Counted from the stretch's first letter, positions 7,936-17,112 are shown. The stretch is 64,000 nucleotides of DNA from CAJQQY01 sp964564545 (GCA_964564545.1 CAZMBP010000019.1:44793-108792), one strand, 5' to 3'. Translations and numbers: made by a program. Notes: generated from the sequence alone by a model not told the origin.

Positions 7936-10900
7936 ATGAAATTACAATACAAATTATTTTTTGCTTGTGTCATTTTTTTCGGAGTAATCAATACACATGC
8001 ACAAGACACAACTGTTACTTTTCAATTTACCATTCCAATTTCTTCAGGAAGTGATGATGTAGAAGAAGAAGAGGATGGGACAATGAATTTCACTTCTACA
8101 GATTTGGAATTGATTAACGATGATGTTGAACAAGTTGTAGGGTTACGATTTAAAAATATTCAACTTCCGCAAGGAGCAATAATTAATCAAGCGTACATCC
8201 AATTTACGACTGACGAAATTTCGAATGGTGCTTGCGATTTGCAAATTTATGGTGAGGCTGCAGATAACGCTGCTAGTTTTTCTCTCGACCCTTTTGATCT
8301 TTCTAATCGAACTCCCACAGATGGACTAGTCAATTGGTCACCTCCTAATTGGTCGGTTATTGGTGAAGATGGTTCAGCTCAGCAAACACCCAATATTGAT
8401 ACGATTATTCAAGAAATTGTAAATCTACCTGATTGGCAATCTGGAAATTCTATTAATATTATTTTCACAGGAAGTGGTAAACGAGTAGCAGAATCATTTG
8501 AAGGCAATCAAGATTTAGCCGCCAAATTAGTGATAGAATCTAGTGTTACATTTTCCATGGGCAATATAGAAAATGTTTATATCAATGAATTGATGGCGTT
8601 AAATAATGCTGTGGCAGATGAGTATGGGGAGACTGATGACTGGTTGGAACTTTATAATGATAATGACACCGGTGTGATGCTTGAAGGAATTTATATTTCA
8701 GATGATCTGGCAGATACGACTAAGTGGCAATTTCCTGACCCCATTTTTATTTCTCCAAAAAGTTTTGCTGTAATTTGGTTAGATGATACTCCTGAGCAAG
8801 GAGTCAATCATGTTCCATTTAAGCTGAGTAGTGGGGGAGAAACTGTTTTTATTTCGCAGAATCAAGGAGGAGAATTAGTAGTGTTGGATGAAGTAACTTT
8901 TGGTTCCCTACCTGAAAATGTAAGTTATGGTCGTGAAACTGATGGTGAAGATAGTTGGGTTTATTTTGGCAATTTTACACCTAACGAATCAAATAATGGG
9001 AGTGATTTATTTCTAAATGCTTCAATTGATTTTTCTATTGAAGGAGGATTTTATTCTAGTGGAACAGAATTGACTTTGAGCACTAATGAACCAACTGCAG
9101 AGATCAGATATACGACTGATGGTAGTCTTCCTAATCAAAACTCAACAGTCTACAACAATGCTATTACATTAAATTCTACTACTCTCGTTCGAGCAAGAGT
9201 TTTTAAACCTGGGTATATTTCAAGTTTGCAAAGAGAAGAGTTTTACCTGATAGAAAACACTCATGAACTGCCAGTTGTTCAAATTACCATTGATCCAAAA
9301 TACCTTTGGGATGACCAAGAAGGAATGTACATCACAGGTGATAATGGAATTACAGGAAATTGTTCGGATTGGGTACAACGGAATTGGAATCAAGATTGGG
9401 AACGACCCATTTCTGTTCGATATTTTGAACCTAATGGGGATGAGGCTTTCCGTTTGGATGCATCAATGAAAATAGCTGGAGGTTGTTCGAGAGCATTTGC
9501 AATGAAACCCTTCAATCTTTTTTTTAGAGATAATAAAGTTGATTATCCCATTTTTGAGCAATTAGATTTTCAAGAGTTCAAGCGATTGAAATTGCGAATG
9601 AGTGGCAACGATTATCCCTTGACGATGGTTCGAGATGCATCGATTCATGCCATGTTATATGATCAAGTTGATATAGATTTGATGGCCTACAATCCTGTTG
9701 TGGTTTATTTAAATAATGAATATTGGGGGTTTTATGGAATGCGAGAAATGTTTAATAAACACTATGTTGAGTCACATCACGGCGTTGATAAGGACAGTCT
9801 TGACTTAATCAAAAATCCCTATAAATATTCTGAAATAAAAGAAGGTGATAAAGTAGCTTGGGATGAGTTGACGGATTTTATTGCCACTAATTCTTTAGTG
9901 AATAATTCGAATTTTGATTTTGTGGATTCAAGAATGGATATCAATGAATATATGAATTATAATATTGCAGAGATGTATTCAGCCAATTATGATTGGCCAG
10001 CGAATAATGTAGCTGTGTGGCGAGATCGCAATGGAGGTAAATTTCGTTGGATGTTTTATGACCTCGATATTAGTTCTGGATTTGCTCAATGGTCACCCTC
10101 TGATGCTGAGTTTAATGCTATCGATCATGCGACCACCATCTTCGGAGATGACTGGCCTAATAACCCAGAGAGTACATTGTTTTTAAGGAAAATAATTCAA
10201 AACCAAAACTTTCAAAATGAGTTCGTTCAACGGACTTGCACCTTTGGGCAAACTATTTTTGCTCCTGATCGAGCTGAACATTTTATTGATAGTTTGACTG
10301 CAAAAATTAACTCTGAGATACCTGGATTGATTAATAAATTTAACAATACTCCCGCAGATTGGTATATGTGGAATGCTGATCCAGTTGGTGGAAATACTGG
10401 ATTTTGGAATTTTAATTTAAATCAATTCAAGAACTTTTGGGAAGAACGATTGGATAATGTGTTATCGAATTATGAAAACTTCTTTAACTATAATGGACAT
10501 TTTAATTTGAATATTAACTTTGATGAAACCACCAATGGGACTGTTGTCTTTCATACGAATGAAATGAAAATTCCTTTCCAATATGATGGCAAATATTTTG
10601 ATAATGTTCCGATTCGAATTAAAGCAATTTCTAAGGATGGATATTATTTTTGGAAATGGTTGGAGACTGGAGATACGACAGAGGTAATTAATTTTTCTTC
10701 TTCAACAAATGCTGTTTTGACTCCTCTTTTTTTACAGGATGGAACAGTTTCAACGCTTGACTTGGAAGAAGAATTCGTTTTCGAAGTTTCGCCAAATCCT
10801 GCAAGTACAGTCGTTAATTTAAAATATAGTAATTCTAAATCTACAAATTTTAAAATACGTGTGTATAATGTTATGGGAAAAGTTGTTTTCGAAAAAAATA

Positions 10901-11022
10901 TAACTTCTGGAGAATTAAGTCAACAAATATCTATTGATGTGGAAGAGTGGGCGAGGGGAGTTTATTTTTTAAAAGCGGAAATTAGAGGAAGAGAAATTGT
11001 GGAAAAAATGGTGGTTGATTAG
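7936..11022 (+). CDS. CotH-type secreted protein with lamin-tail and chitobiase-like domains and T9SS sorting domain
   Basis: The frame is open from a TTG at 7840, but the start is set at the ATG at 7936, which gives the signal peptide MKLQYKLFFACVIFFGVIN (1028 residues). Order from there: a carbohydrate-binding-like beta-sandwich at about 25-205; a lamin-tail (LTD) domain at about 210-350, recognised by INELMALNNAVADEYGETDD and DDWLELYN; a chitobiase C-terminal type domain at about 360-440 (EIRYTTDGSLPN); and a CotH kinase-like domain at about 450-890 with the FRWMFYDLDISSGF motif. The C-terminus is a T9SS type A sorting domain (VSPNPASTVVNLKY, ARGVYFLKAE). CotH domains are atypical kinases, so surface protein phosphorylation is possible but unproven. 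A terminator follows at 11029-11066. Confidence 0.9.
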   Translation: MKLQYKLFFACVIFFGVINTHAQDTTVTFQFTIPISSGSDDVEEEEDGTMNFTSTDLELINDDVEQVVGLRFKNIQLPQGAIINQAYIQFTTDEISNGACDLQIYGEAADNAASFSLDPFDLSNRTPTDGLVNWSPPNWSVIGEDGSAQQTPNIDTIIQEIVNLPDWQSGNSINIIFTGSGKRVAESFEGNQDLAAKLVIESSVTFSMGNIENVYINELMALNNAVADEYGETDDWLELYNDNDTGVMLEGIYISDDLADTTKWQFPDPIFISPKSFAVIWLDDTPEQGVNHVPFKLSSGGETVFISQNQGGELVVLDEVTFGSLPENVSYGRETDGEDSWVYFGNFTPNESNNGSDLFLNASIDFSIEGGFYSSGTELTLSTNEPTAEIRYTTDGSLPNQNSTVYNNAITLNSTTLVRARVFKPGYISSLQREEFYLIENTHELPVVQITIDPKYLWDDQEGMYITGDNGITGNCSDWVQRNWNQDWERPISVRYFEPNGDEAFRLDASMKIAGGCSRAFAMKPFNLFFRDNKVDYPIFEQLDFQEFKRLKLRMSGNDYPLTMVRDASIHAMLYDQVDIDLMAYNPVVVYLNNEYWGFYGMREMFNKHYVESHHGVDKDSLDLIKNPYKYSEIKEGDKVAWDELTDFIATNSLVNNSNFDFVDSRMDINEYMNYNIAEMYSANYDWPANNVAVWRDRNGGKFRWMFYDLDISSGFAQWSPSDAEFNAIDHATTIFGDDWPNNPESTLFLRKIIQNQNFQNEFVQRTCTFGQTIFAPDRAEHFIDSLTAKINSEIPGLINKFNNTPADWYMWNADPVGGNTGFWNFNLNQFKNFWEERLDNVLSNYENFFNYNGHFNLNINFDETTNGTVVFHTNEMKIPFQYDGKYFDNVPIRIKAISKDGYYFWKWLETGDTTEVINFSSSTNAVLTPLFLQDGTVSTLDLEEEFVFEVSPNPASTVVNLKYSNSKSTNFKIRVYNVMGKVVFEKNITSGELSQQISIDVEEWARGVYFLKAEIRGREIVEKMVVD

Positions 11023-11028
11023 AATGTG

Positions 11029-11066
11029 GGTGTGGGAATATCGATTTCGATATTCCCACACTTTTT
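11029..11066. terminator. Bidirectional terminator between the CotH and PhnA genes
   Basis: A 15-bp perfect stem (GTGTGGGAATATCGA) with a 2-nt loop, followed by TTTTTA. It separates convergent genes and its right end touches the phnA stop codon. On the minus strand the T-tract is weak, so it mainly serves the CotH gene. Confidence 0.85.
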
Positions 11067-11634
11067 ATTTCGCTTTCTTCACATACTGCGTCAAAATAAC
11101 AATATGCTGTCCATCTACTTTTCCCTCAATATGATTAGGATTATTTTGATCTAAAGATATTCGTCGTACAGCAACACCTCTTTTAGCAATCATGCTTGTA
11201 CCTTTCACGGCAAGATCCTTAATTAAAACGACAGTATCACCTGCTTCTAATTTAACACCGTTGCTATCTAAATGCACAATCGCATCTTCATCAGGCTCTA
11301 AAGCTTTTGCCCATTCAGCAGTTTCTTCTTCCATGTACATCATGTCCATCATATCTTGTGGCCAACCTTCACCTTTTATTTGATTTAACATTCTCCAAGC
11401 AATGGCTTGCACCGCAGGAACTTCGCTCCACATACTATCATTGAGACATCGCCAATGATTAACATTAATTTTGTCTGCATCTTCGATTTGTTCTAAACAA
11501 TTATTACAAACCATTGCAGCTCCCTCTGGACCTTCTTTTATTGGTGGAACTTGATATACTTTTAAATCATCTACTGACCCACATAATTCACATTTGGAAT
11601 CACTTCTCTTTTTTAAATCTCTTTCTAAACTCAT
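11065..11634 (-). CDS. yjdM: PhnA/YjdM family zinc-ribbon protein
   Basis: A 189-residue protein. The N-terminal zinc ribbon has Cys pairs CELCG and CNNC spaced about 27 residues apart. The C-terminal PhnA domain is recognised by LEAGDTVVLIKDLAVKG and IVILTQYVKKA at the end. The name PhnA comes from the E. coli phosphonate region; the protein is not phosphonoacetate hydrolase and its function is unclear. It stands alone here, with no phosphonate genes nearby. The ATG at 11634 directly precedes the conserved MSLERDLKKRS start of the family. Confidence 0.88.
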   Translation of the reverse strand: MSLERDLKKRSDSKCELCGSVDDLKVYQVPPIKEGPEGAAMVCNNCLEQIEDADKINVNHWRCLNDSMWSEVPAVQAIAWRMLNQIKGEGWPQDMMDMMYMEEETAEWAKALEPDEDAIVHLDSNGVKLEAGDTVVLIKDLAVKGTSMIAKRGVAVRRISLDQNNPNHIEGKVDGQHIVILTQYVKKAK

Positions 11635-11721
11635 GGTATTTTTTCAGTTTTAAAATTTGAGGGCGCAAGATAGGAATTTCAAATTGCTTATTGAGGTTAA
11701 ATTCTGGTACAACTTATTATA

Positions 11722-12180
11722 TTATTTTTCTTCCTCTAGAATGTAAAAAAAAGAAAGTCCCAGCAAGGTTTGAATATAAAGAATCTGTTCATCACTAGCA
11801 GAAGAGGGGAGATTAAAACCAGAAAGTTCAATGGTCATTTCATAATAATTTCTTCGAACCAATTCTAAATCAAATTCATTTTTATAGAAATCAACCAACT
11901 TGCTAAAATTCTCAGAAGTGAAAAAATCTTCTGCCCATTCATCGTGGGAGAAAAAAGTTGGCAACATCTCACCCATACATTTCATCCGTTCCAATTCTAA
12001 TTTTCTTTTATGATCTATTACTTCCGCTTTTTTATTTGATGAAAAAATAGGACTGCCTACAGATAACCCACAATAGTCTGGGATATGGTGATTAATAAGA
12101 TCTCCGTAATCTAATTTTTCTCCAAAGTGAAGTAGCTCATCTCCAGAGTAAATTTCTTTCTCAATGACTTGGTAATTCAT
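11722..12180 (-). CDS. Hypothetical protein, second gene of a two-gene operon
   Basis: A 152-residue soluble, acidic protein. I recognise no family. Its ATG overlaps the stop of the upstream gene by 4 bp (ATGA), so the two are almost certainly translationally coupled. The C-terminal third, rich in Leu and Phe (LLGLSFFYILEEE), could be a helical interaction surface. By position it may be a partner of the SUKH-like upstream product. Confidence 0.65.
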   Translation of the reverse strand: MNYQVIEKEIYSGDELLHFGEKLDYGDLINHHIPDYCGLSVGSPIFSSNKKAEVIDHKRKLELERMKCMGEMLPTFFSHDEWAEDFFTSENFSKLVDFYKNEFDLELVRRNYYEMTIELSGFNLPSSASDEQILYIQTLLGLSFFYILEEEK

Positions 12181-13037
12181 TCTTCATTCTTTGATTTTGA
12201 ATTCATGGTATTAATTTTATCCAACAAACTATACCAATATCGAGTATTAATACAACCTACAATGGAAGATCTAAAACTATCTTTCATATACTTAAAATAT
12301 GGACTTTCATATTCTTTACCATTAACTGTAAAGGTTTTGTTACAAATACCACAAATATCAAAAATTGCTATTTGAGTTTTGTTAGGTCTGTTCAAAGTGA
12401 TATAAGAACTATGGCCACCAAGAGCAAAAAGAATAGTTATATTTTTATCTCTATCTGAATTTAATGATTCGTAAATAGATTGTACTTGTGCATGATTAAA
12501 TCTATTTTCTTCAAAATCATAAGTCCAATATAATTCCTCTTCAATAAATTTTGGAGGGACTCCTTGTTCAACACATTTATTTAAAAAATCCTGTTCTATG
12601 CACATTGAAAGACTTTGTAATTCATTGTCATTTCCCACAAAGCTATGGTTGATATATTTTCCACTTCCGATTTCTGATAAGATTCGAATGATCAGATTAG
12701 GTAATTTTATACTATATCGTTTTTGATAGTTTTCTAAATATTCTAAGCTTAATTTTTTTAAATCATTTTGGTTACTGGTTCCATTTAAAAAATAATAAAC
12801 TTCGCTGTATTTTAAGTCATTTTCAGGTTGATATAATGATTTCATTTTTTGAAATAGATCCTTACGTTCTTGAACCATTTCTTTGATTTGTTGAATGAAC
12901 ATATCATCCAATTCTGCTTCGGTGGTTAAATCATCGTTATAGGTGATTTTTTTATTTTTTTTAAAAAAGGAAAGTATTTTAGAAAATTTCAATGGAATAT
13001 TTTTTCTAAAAATAACAAAACATTTACATTTTTTCAA
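12177..13037 (-). CDS. Possible SMI1/KNR4 (SUKH)-like protein
   Basis: About 286 residues if the TTG at 13037 is used. The first in-frame ATG is at 12902 (residue 46), so the start is uncertain and the 5' end may be decayed. The segment YQKRYSIKLPNLIIRILSEIG, followed later by ILFALGGHSSYITLN and a Phe/Tyr-rich end, resembles SMI1/KNR4 proteins, many of which are immunity proteins of polymorphic toxins. No toxin gene lies next to it, so the immunity role is only a guess. Four-base overlap with the downstream gene at 12180. Confidence 0.55.
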   Translation of the reverse strand: MKKCKCFVIFRKNIPLKFSKILSFFKKNKKITYNDDLTTEAELDDMFIQQIKEMVQERKDLFQKMKSLYQPENDLKYSEVYYFLNGTSNQNDLKKLSLEYLENYQKRYSIKLPNLIIRILSEIGSGKYINHSFVGNDNELQSLSMCIEQDFLNKCVEQGVPPKFIEEELYWTYDFEENRFNHAQVQSIYESLNSDRDKNITILFALGGHSSYITLNRPNKTQIAIFDICGICNKTFTVNGKEYESPYFKYMKDSFRSSIVGCINTRYWYSLLDKINTMNSKSKNEE

Positions 13038-13062
13038 ACGGATTGTTTTTTAGAAAATAATG

Positions 13063-13104
13063 AAAAGAGGAGACATCTCATTATATGAAATGTCTCCTCT
13101 TTTT
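13063..13104 (-). terminator. Terminator after the first SDR gene
   Basis: A 17-bp stem (AAAAGAGGAGACAT core) with a 7-nt loop and flanking A/T tracts on both sides. On the minus strand it lies 16 bp after the stop of the SDR gene at 13120. Confidence 0.9.
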
Positions 13105-13119
13105 GAATATATTTTTGAT

Positions 13120-14043
13120 TTACTTTATAAATCCATGAATTGCCTCATCCACATTATTTTGATATTTCACATTATCAAAATCAGGAAGGAAAGTATTTTG
13201 GTTGCCAATCATACCAGTTGGTCTGTTTTTTTTGCTGGCATAAAAACCTCCATTGGTTAAAGAGGTATCATTAATCCCATCAACAAACCGTTTAGCACCA
13301 GTTTCCAATCCATGTACCATTCCAGTTAAAGGCATGACAATTGGCATCATAATATATTTAAACATTATTTTTTGGATTCCCGACATATCATCCATAACGG
13401 CGGTACCGCTTGTCGCTCCCGGACTCATGGTAATAAATCGGACACCTGAATTTTTTCTTGCTTGTGCAGACATCCATAATGCTGCCATATACTTTACCAA
13501 ACCATAGGATTCCATGGGATCTTTCTTCCCATTAAAATAAGAACCGTTTATTACCGACGAAAATTCTTGAACTGAATAGGTCTTCAATTTAGGAGTCTTC
13601 ATTCCCATACTCTTGATACCTCTTGCTGCTTCTGAACCTGCATAGAGTGCTACCTTTTTTAGCTTGTCAGTTTTCAGCATTTCATCAACTAATACCACAT
13701 GACCTAAAAGATTAGTGGCGAACATTTGAGTAGCACCATCTTCAGTTATTTCAAAAGGTGTTTTGCCTCCCATGCCTCCTGCATTCATCACTAAGGCATC
13801 AACAGGTTCGGATAAATTTGCGACAGCTTTTTTGACAGATTCAGGTTTGGATACATCCATGATGACAATCTCAAAAATGGAACGTCCTGTTGTTTCTTCC
13901 AAATCTGCTTTGGCAGCTTTTGCTTTTGTTTCATTTCGACAAGCCAGATAAACTTTTTCTGTTTCTTTTATCAATGCCAATTGTCGGGCGGTATCTTTTC
14001 CTAGTCCACCATTTGCTCCTGTAACTAAAATTGTTTTATTCAT
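13120..14043 (-). CDS. Short-chain dehydrogenase/reductase
   Basis: A 307-residue Rossmann-fold oxidoreductase. The N-terminal nucleotide-binding motif is TGANGGLG at residues 8-15. NAG at about 87-89 and the YGLVK active-site motif (Tyr-x3-Lys) at about residue 180 are present. The catalytic Ser is probably in the ALYAGSEAARG segment. NADP preference is suggested by ACRNETKAK after strand 2. The length and C-terminal extension resemble retinol dehydrogenase/protochlorophyllide reductase-like SDRs. It lies in the same direction as the second SDR (160-bp gap), both divergent from the TetR gene. The substrate cannot be inferred. Confidence 0.9.
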   Translation of the reverse strand: MNKTILVTGANGGLGKDTARQLALIKETEKVYLACRNETKAKAAKADLEETTGRSIFEIVIMDVSKPESVKKAVANLSEPVDALVMNAGGMGGKTPFEITEDGATQMFATNLLGHVVLVDEMLKTDKLKKVALYAGSEAARGIKSMGMKTPKLKTYSVQEFSSVINGSYFNGKKDPMESYGLVKYMAALWMSAQARKNSGVRFITMSPGATSGTAVMDDMSGIQKIMFKYIMMPIVMPLTGMVHGLETGAKRFVDGINDTSLTNGGFYASKKNRPTGMIGNQNTFLPDFDNVKYQNNVDEAIHGFIK

Positions 14044-14203
14044 GATATTGAATTTTTAATATTGGTTTGATGAAAAATTATTGCTGCTTGATTTCTGAAT
14101 GGAAAACAAACCCAAGTTGCCGTAAACTGAGAGAAGCAGAAAATGAAATTTGATTTTAACCGCCTCAACATTTACTGCAACTTGAATTAAATATTAAAAT
14201 AAT

Positions 14204-14944
14204 TTAGGATACAATGCCTCCAAACTGAGTCTCAACTGATTTAGGCGAAGCCATATAACCAGCACCAACTTGTTCGGACATTACATCAGGAAAAATATCT
14301 TCCACTCCTTCTTCGATTGCTTGAATAACATTTTTAGCTACATTTTCTGGAGAGTCTTTATCCATTTCAAAACCTTTCGCCATTTCTGTGTCAATAGGAC
14401 CTGGATATACTCCACAAACCAGAACATTGGTATCTCTCAATTCTCCGCGTAGTCCCTGTACAATACTATGTACTGCAGCTTTCGATGCGGAATAGGTTGA
14501 CGCAACCGGCATATTAGCCAATCCTGCAACAGATGAAATAGATACAATAGCAGCAGACTCGCTCCCTTTCAGTTTATTAAAAAAAGCATTGGTTAGTTTT
14601 GCCAAGCCCCAAACATTAACTTCAAAGTTAGTCTGCATACTTTCTAGCATGTTTCCAAATGTGAAATTTCCAGGAACCAATACTCCAGCATTGTTTACCA
14701 AAATGTCAATGTCCCCTGCAGTTTTTGCAGCATTAGCAATAGATTCATCTTTGGTTACATCCAATTCAACTGGAATCAAACGGTCTTCGTATTTTGCCTT
14801 TAATTCATTTAATGATGCAACATTTCTTGCACCAGCGTAAACTTTTTTTGCGCCATTGTCTAATAGAGCTTCGGTAATTGCTTTTCCAATTCCTCTGTTT
14901 GCTCCGCTAACTAAAGCGGTTTTTCCTTTAATAGATACTTTCAT
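14204..14944 (-). CDS. Classical short-chain dehydrogenase/reductase
   Basis: A 246-residue classical SDR counted from the ATG at 14944; a TTG three codons upstream would add MKQ. Cofactor motif SGANRGIG, structural NNAG at about 87-90, catalytic Ser in SISSVAG, and Tyr-x3-Lys in YSASK. The C-terminus carries the usual PGPIDTEM segment. The gene is divergent from the TetR-family regulator at 15123 and both operators lie between them, so repression by that protein and induction by a small-molecule ligand are likely. Confidence 0.93.
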   Translation of the reverse strand: MKVSIKGKTALVSGANRGIGKAITEALLDNGAKKVYAGARNVASLNELKAKYEDRLIPVELDVTKDESIANAAKTAGDIDILVNNAGVLVPGNFTFGNMLESMQTNFEVNVWGLAKLTNAFFNKLKGSESAAIVSISSVAGLANMPVASTYSASKAAVHSIVQGLRGELRDTNVLVCGVYPGPIDTEMAKGFEMDKDSPENVAKNVIQAIEEGVEDIFPDVMSEQVGAGYMASPKSVETQFGGIVS

Positions 14945-15034
14945 TTGTTTCAAATTTTTAATTAATGATGATTTAAGTAGAGTGCAGTTATTTTATCTTA
15001 ACTCTTCTCTTTCGATTCAGTCTACATGAATTCT

Positions 15035-15088
15035 ATTTGTACTGAACGGTACAAATGTATAAATTGTTTTTGACCAGACGGTACAAAT
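15035..15088. promoter_or_regulatory. Two putative TetR operators in the divergent SDR/tetR region
   Basis: Site 1 at 15035-15056 has perfect 8-bp arms, ATTTGTAC and GTACAAAT, around TGAACG. Site 2 at 15072-15088 repeats the right half (GACGGTACAAAT) with a weaker left half (GACCAG). The shared core is ACGGTACAAAT, 31-32 bp apart centre to centre, i.e. on the same helix face. They are placed to control both divergent transcripts. Confidence 0.75.
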
Positions 15089-15102
15089 AAGTATTTTTTT
15101 TT

Positions 15103-15110
15103 TACTTTTG
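15103..15110 (+). promoter_or_regulatory. Bacteroidota -7 element of the tetR gene
   Basis: TACTTTTG matches TAnnTTTG and lies 12 bp before the tetR start codon, implying a very short leader. Site 2 of the operator pair occupies the -33 side. No clear TTG box at standard spacing was found. Confidence 0.5.
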
Positions 15111-15122
15111 TAAAAAAAACTT

Positions 15123-15689
15123 ATGCCAAGAGTAAAATTATTTAATAAGGAAGAAGCTTTAAAGCAAGCAATGGAGCTGTTCTGGGAGAAGGGATATGCC
15201 TCAACCTCCTTGAGTGATTTGACCACTCACCTTGGGATAGGTAAGGGGAGTTTTTATGCTACCTTTAAAAGTAAACAAGCGCTCTTTGAAGCAGCTTTTG
15301 ATTTTTATAGAAATTCGCAGGTGGAATTTTTAGAACAACTTCTTAACTCGGAACGAGATGTAAAAGTGGGGTTGCGTAAGTTATTGGAATTTAATTTAGA
15401 AGAACTCCTAAGCGACGATAAACATAAAGGTTGTTTTATCGCAAATACCTGTTCTGAATTTTCCGGCAGGAATGAGATTTTAAAAGAAAAATTGGAGGAT
15501 CATTATAGTATCATGCAGACAGCATTAGTCAACTATTTGAGAGGAGGGAAAGTTAGTCCTAAAAAATCTGAATCTGTTGCAGCTACAATTATTACCTTTT
15601 TAATGGGGATGAACCAGCAAGCAAAATTTAAAAGAGATAAAAAAAGTTACTTGAGTTCTATAAACCATTTGGTTGGACTTGTGGACTAA
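15123..15689 (+). CDS. TetR/AcrR-family transcriptional regulator
   Basis: A 188-residue repressor. The N-terminal helix-turn-helix covers residues 8-52 with the family pattern ALKQAMELFWEKGYASTS and IGKGSFYATFKSKQALF. The C-terminal ligand-binding region resembles TetR_C proteins near oxidoreductases of the YxaF/AcuR type, including CFIANTCSEF. It is divergent from two SDR genes, with operators between them, so autoregulation plus control of the SDR pair is the simplest model. ATG at 15123. Confidence 0.93.
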   Translation: MPRVKLFNKEEALKQAMELFWEKGYASTSLSDLTTHLGIGKGSFYATFKSKQALFEAAFDFYRNSQVEFLEQLLNSERDVKVGLRKLLEFNLEELLSDDKHKGCFIANTCSEFSGRNEILKEKLEDHYSIMQTALVNYLRGGKVSPKKSESVAATIITFLMGMNQQAKFKRDKKSYLSSINHLVGLVD

Positions 15690-15786
15690 ATCATTAGGAA
15701 ATTTTTCCAATAATATCTATTAATATTTGTTTTTAGAAAATTTATATTTTCCGTCAAATTCTATTTTTACATGATATCAAAACCTA

Positions 15787-16242
15787 TTAATTTTTCATAG
15801 TTTCTTCAATATCAGCCCAAGTTTTCCAGATGGCATCTAATCGTTTTTTAAATAAAACTTTATCTTTTCCTGCCTCAATCTTATCAAAAAGGTCATGCAG
15901 TTCTCCTCGTAAATTTGGATAATTATCTGTAACAGGAATCATTTCTAACCAAGCATTTATATGGCTTTTAAATGCTTGATCAAAAGCTTTCGGACAATCA
16001 TCAAAACTGATTTTATTTAGTTCATTGACATAGTTTGAGATGGTTTCACTTAGAGAAATTTTTTCACAACTATGATTTCGAATTTTACCCAACTTTGCAT
16101 CGATAGCAATTACATTATCCATGCATACTTTTTCTTTAGAGGGACTCTGATTTGTGGCTTTTTTGGAGTTAACACAACTAGTACATCCTATTAATACTAA
16201 AAGGATGAGGAGGGAGAATGATATTTTTAGATTCTTTAACAT
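15787..16242 (-). CDS. Hypothetical lipoprotein
   Basis: A 151-residue protein with a lipoprotein signal: a Leu/Ile-rich core and lipobox LVLIGC with a second Cys three residues on. The mature part is helical, with Cys in VCMDNV, HSCEK and DDCPK that could form disulfides. The C-terminus (AIWKTWADIEETM) is amphipathic. No family recognised. Monocistronic. Confidence 0.75.
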   Translation of the reverse strand: MLKNLKISFSLLILLVLIGCTSCVNSKKATNQSPSKEKVCMDNVIAIDAKLGKIRNHSCEKISLSETISNYVNELNKISFDDCPKAFDQAFKSHINAWLEMIPVTDNYPNLRGELHDLFDKIEAGKDKVLFKKRLDAIWKTWADIEETMKN

Positions 16243-16294
16243 GGTTGGATTAAAGTTAAAAAATATTATTAACTCTCGCTGAACTCATTCTAAA

Positions 16295-16325
16295 AAAGGC
16301 ACCTCATTTTCATGAAGTGCCTTTA
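16295..16325 (-). terminator. Terminator behind the broken small gene
   Basis: A 12-bp stem (AAAGGCAC core) with one wobble pair in the minus-strand RNA and a 6-nt loop. A-tracts in the plus strand give U-runs on the minus transcript. It follows the pseudogene ending at 16357. Confidence 0.75.
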
Positions 16326-16356
16326 AATCAGTTGTTATACAAAAACATGTTAGTTA

Positions 16357-16645
16357 TCAATATCTATGACCCTTTAATTTGAAATTTCTTGACATATTAT
16401 ATCCAAAATGTATATCTCCTTTACTCCAATCTTCAGTTATATCACCTATAAATGCTTTTTCAATCATTCCATCTGAGTTGGCTTTTTATCTCCAACAGCT
16501 AATAATACTTCCTGAAGCGGAGTGTCTTCAGTCCAATTATTACTAGGTTTTTGGTATTCAAAACCTAAAACAGATATAGCTAATAACAATACAATTACAA
16601 ATTTAAATAGCGTAAGGATTTTGCAAAAGGTTTATTAATTTTCAT
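16357..16645 (-). pseudogene. Frameshifted small secreted protein, putative ECF target
   Basis: Minus-strand translation gives a plausible small exported protein in three frames. An ATG at 16645 opens MKINKPFAKSLRYL. The next frame carries a hydrophobic signal core (KFVIVLLLAISVLGFEYQK), then WTEDTPLQEVLLAVGDKK. After an apparent one-base loss in an A5 run at 16483-16487, the third frame reads ANSDGMIEKAFIGDI and ends in FKLKGHRY at the stop 16357-16359. It has its own promoter (16659-16687) and terminator. No homologue recognised. A sequencing error in the homopolymer could explain one of the two shifts. Confidence 0.6.
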
Positions 16646-16658
16646 TATACTTTTGACC

Positions 16659-16687
16659 ATACGAGGGGAGAATAGGGGAGGGTTGCC
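16659..16687 (-). promoter_or_regulatory. Putative ECF-sigma promoter of the broken small gene
   Basis: Read on the minus strand: GGCAAC, 17 bp, TCGTAT. The same two hexamers with the same 17-bp spacer lie upstream of the ECF sigma gene at 22257-22285. The surrounding CCC-rich spacer and GTCAAA after the -10 are also shared. Confidence 0.65.
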
Positions 16688-16744
16688 TTGAGTAAAGGTT
16701 TTTATAAATTTTATTTTTGAATTATGTTTTTAATCCCCACTATT

Positions 16745-16888
16745 CTACTTTTTTTTCCTTGAAGAAAAAAAAGTAGCAAAAAAAATTCAAGGCTGTATTC
16801 CTTTTTTAACGTAAAATTGAATTTAAAAAGGCTAAACAGTTTGAAACTCGCTTTGCTCAAACAGCAAACTGTTTTTAACGCCTTTTTT
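16745..16888. repeat. Hairpin repeat module A
   Basis: A non-coding module of two structures. First, a 12-bp perfect inverted repeat of CTACTTTTTTTT at 16745-16756 and 16765-16776. Second, a long stem with AAAAAGGC...AAACAGTTT arms (16825-16842 and 16866-16887) whose loop holds ACTCGCTTTGCTCA. It resembles interspersed hairpin repeats of Bacteroidota genomes. An inverted, shorter relative (module B) lies at 17113-17201. Short open frames across it look accidental. Confidence 0.6.
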
Positions 16889-17112
16889 AATCCAATTTTT
16901 CTAAAAAGAATAAGGCCGGGAGTAAATGGCAACGTTTGTTTTCATGTCGAGCAAAAAAAGTTACCAATGAAAATTAAAATTCATGCAAACACTTGCCACA
17001 GATAAAGTTGTTAATCACAAAATATTTTCACGTATAAAAATCGTTTTTTTCTTTTCATAAAAGAAGTAAAATTGAAAGGAAAACCATGAGAGTTAAGGAG
17101 TGGGCGAGGTAC

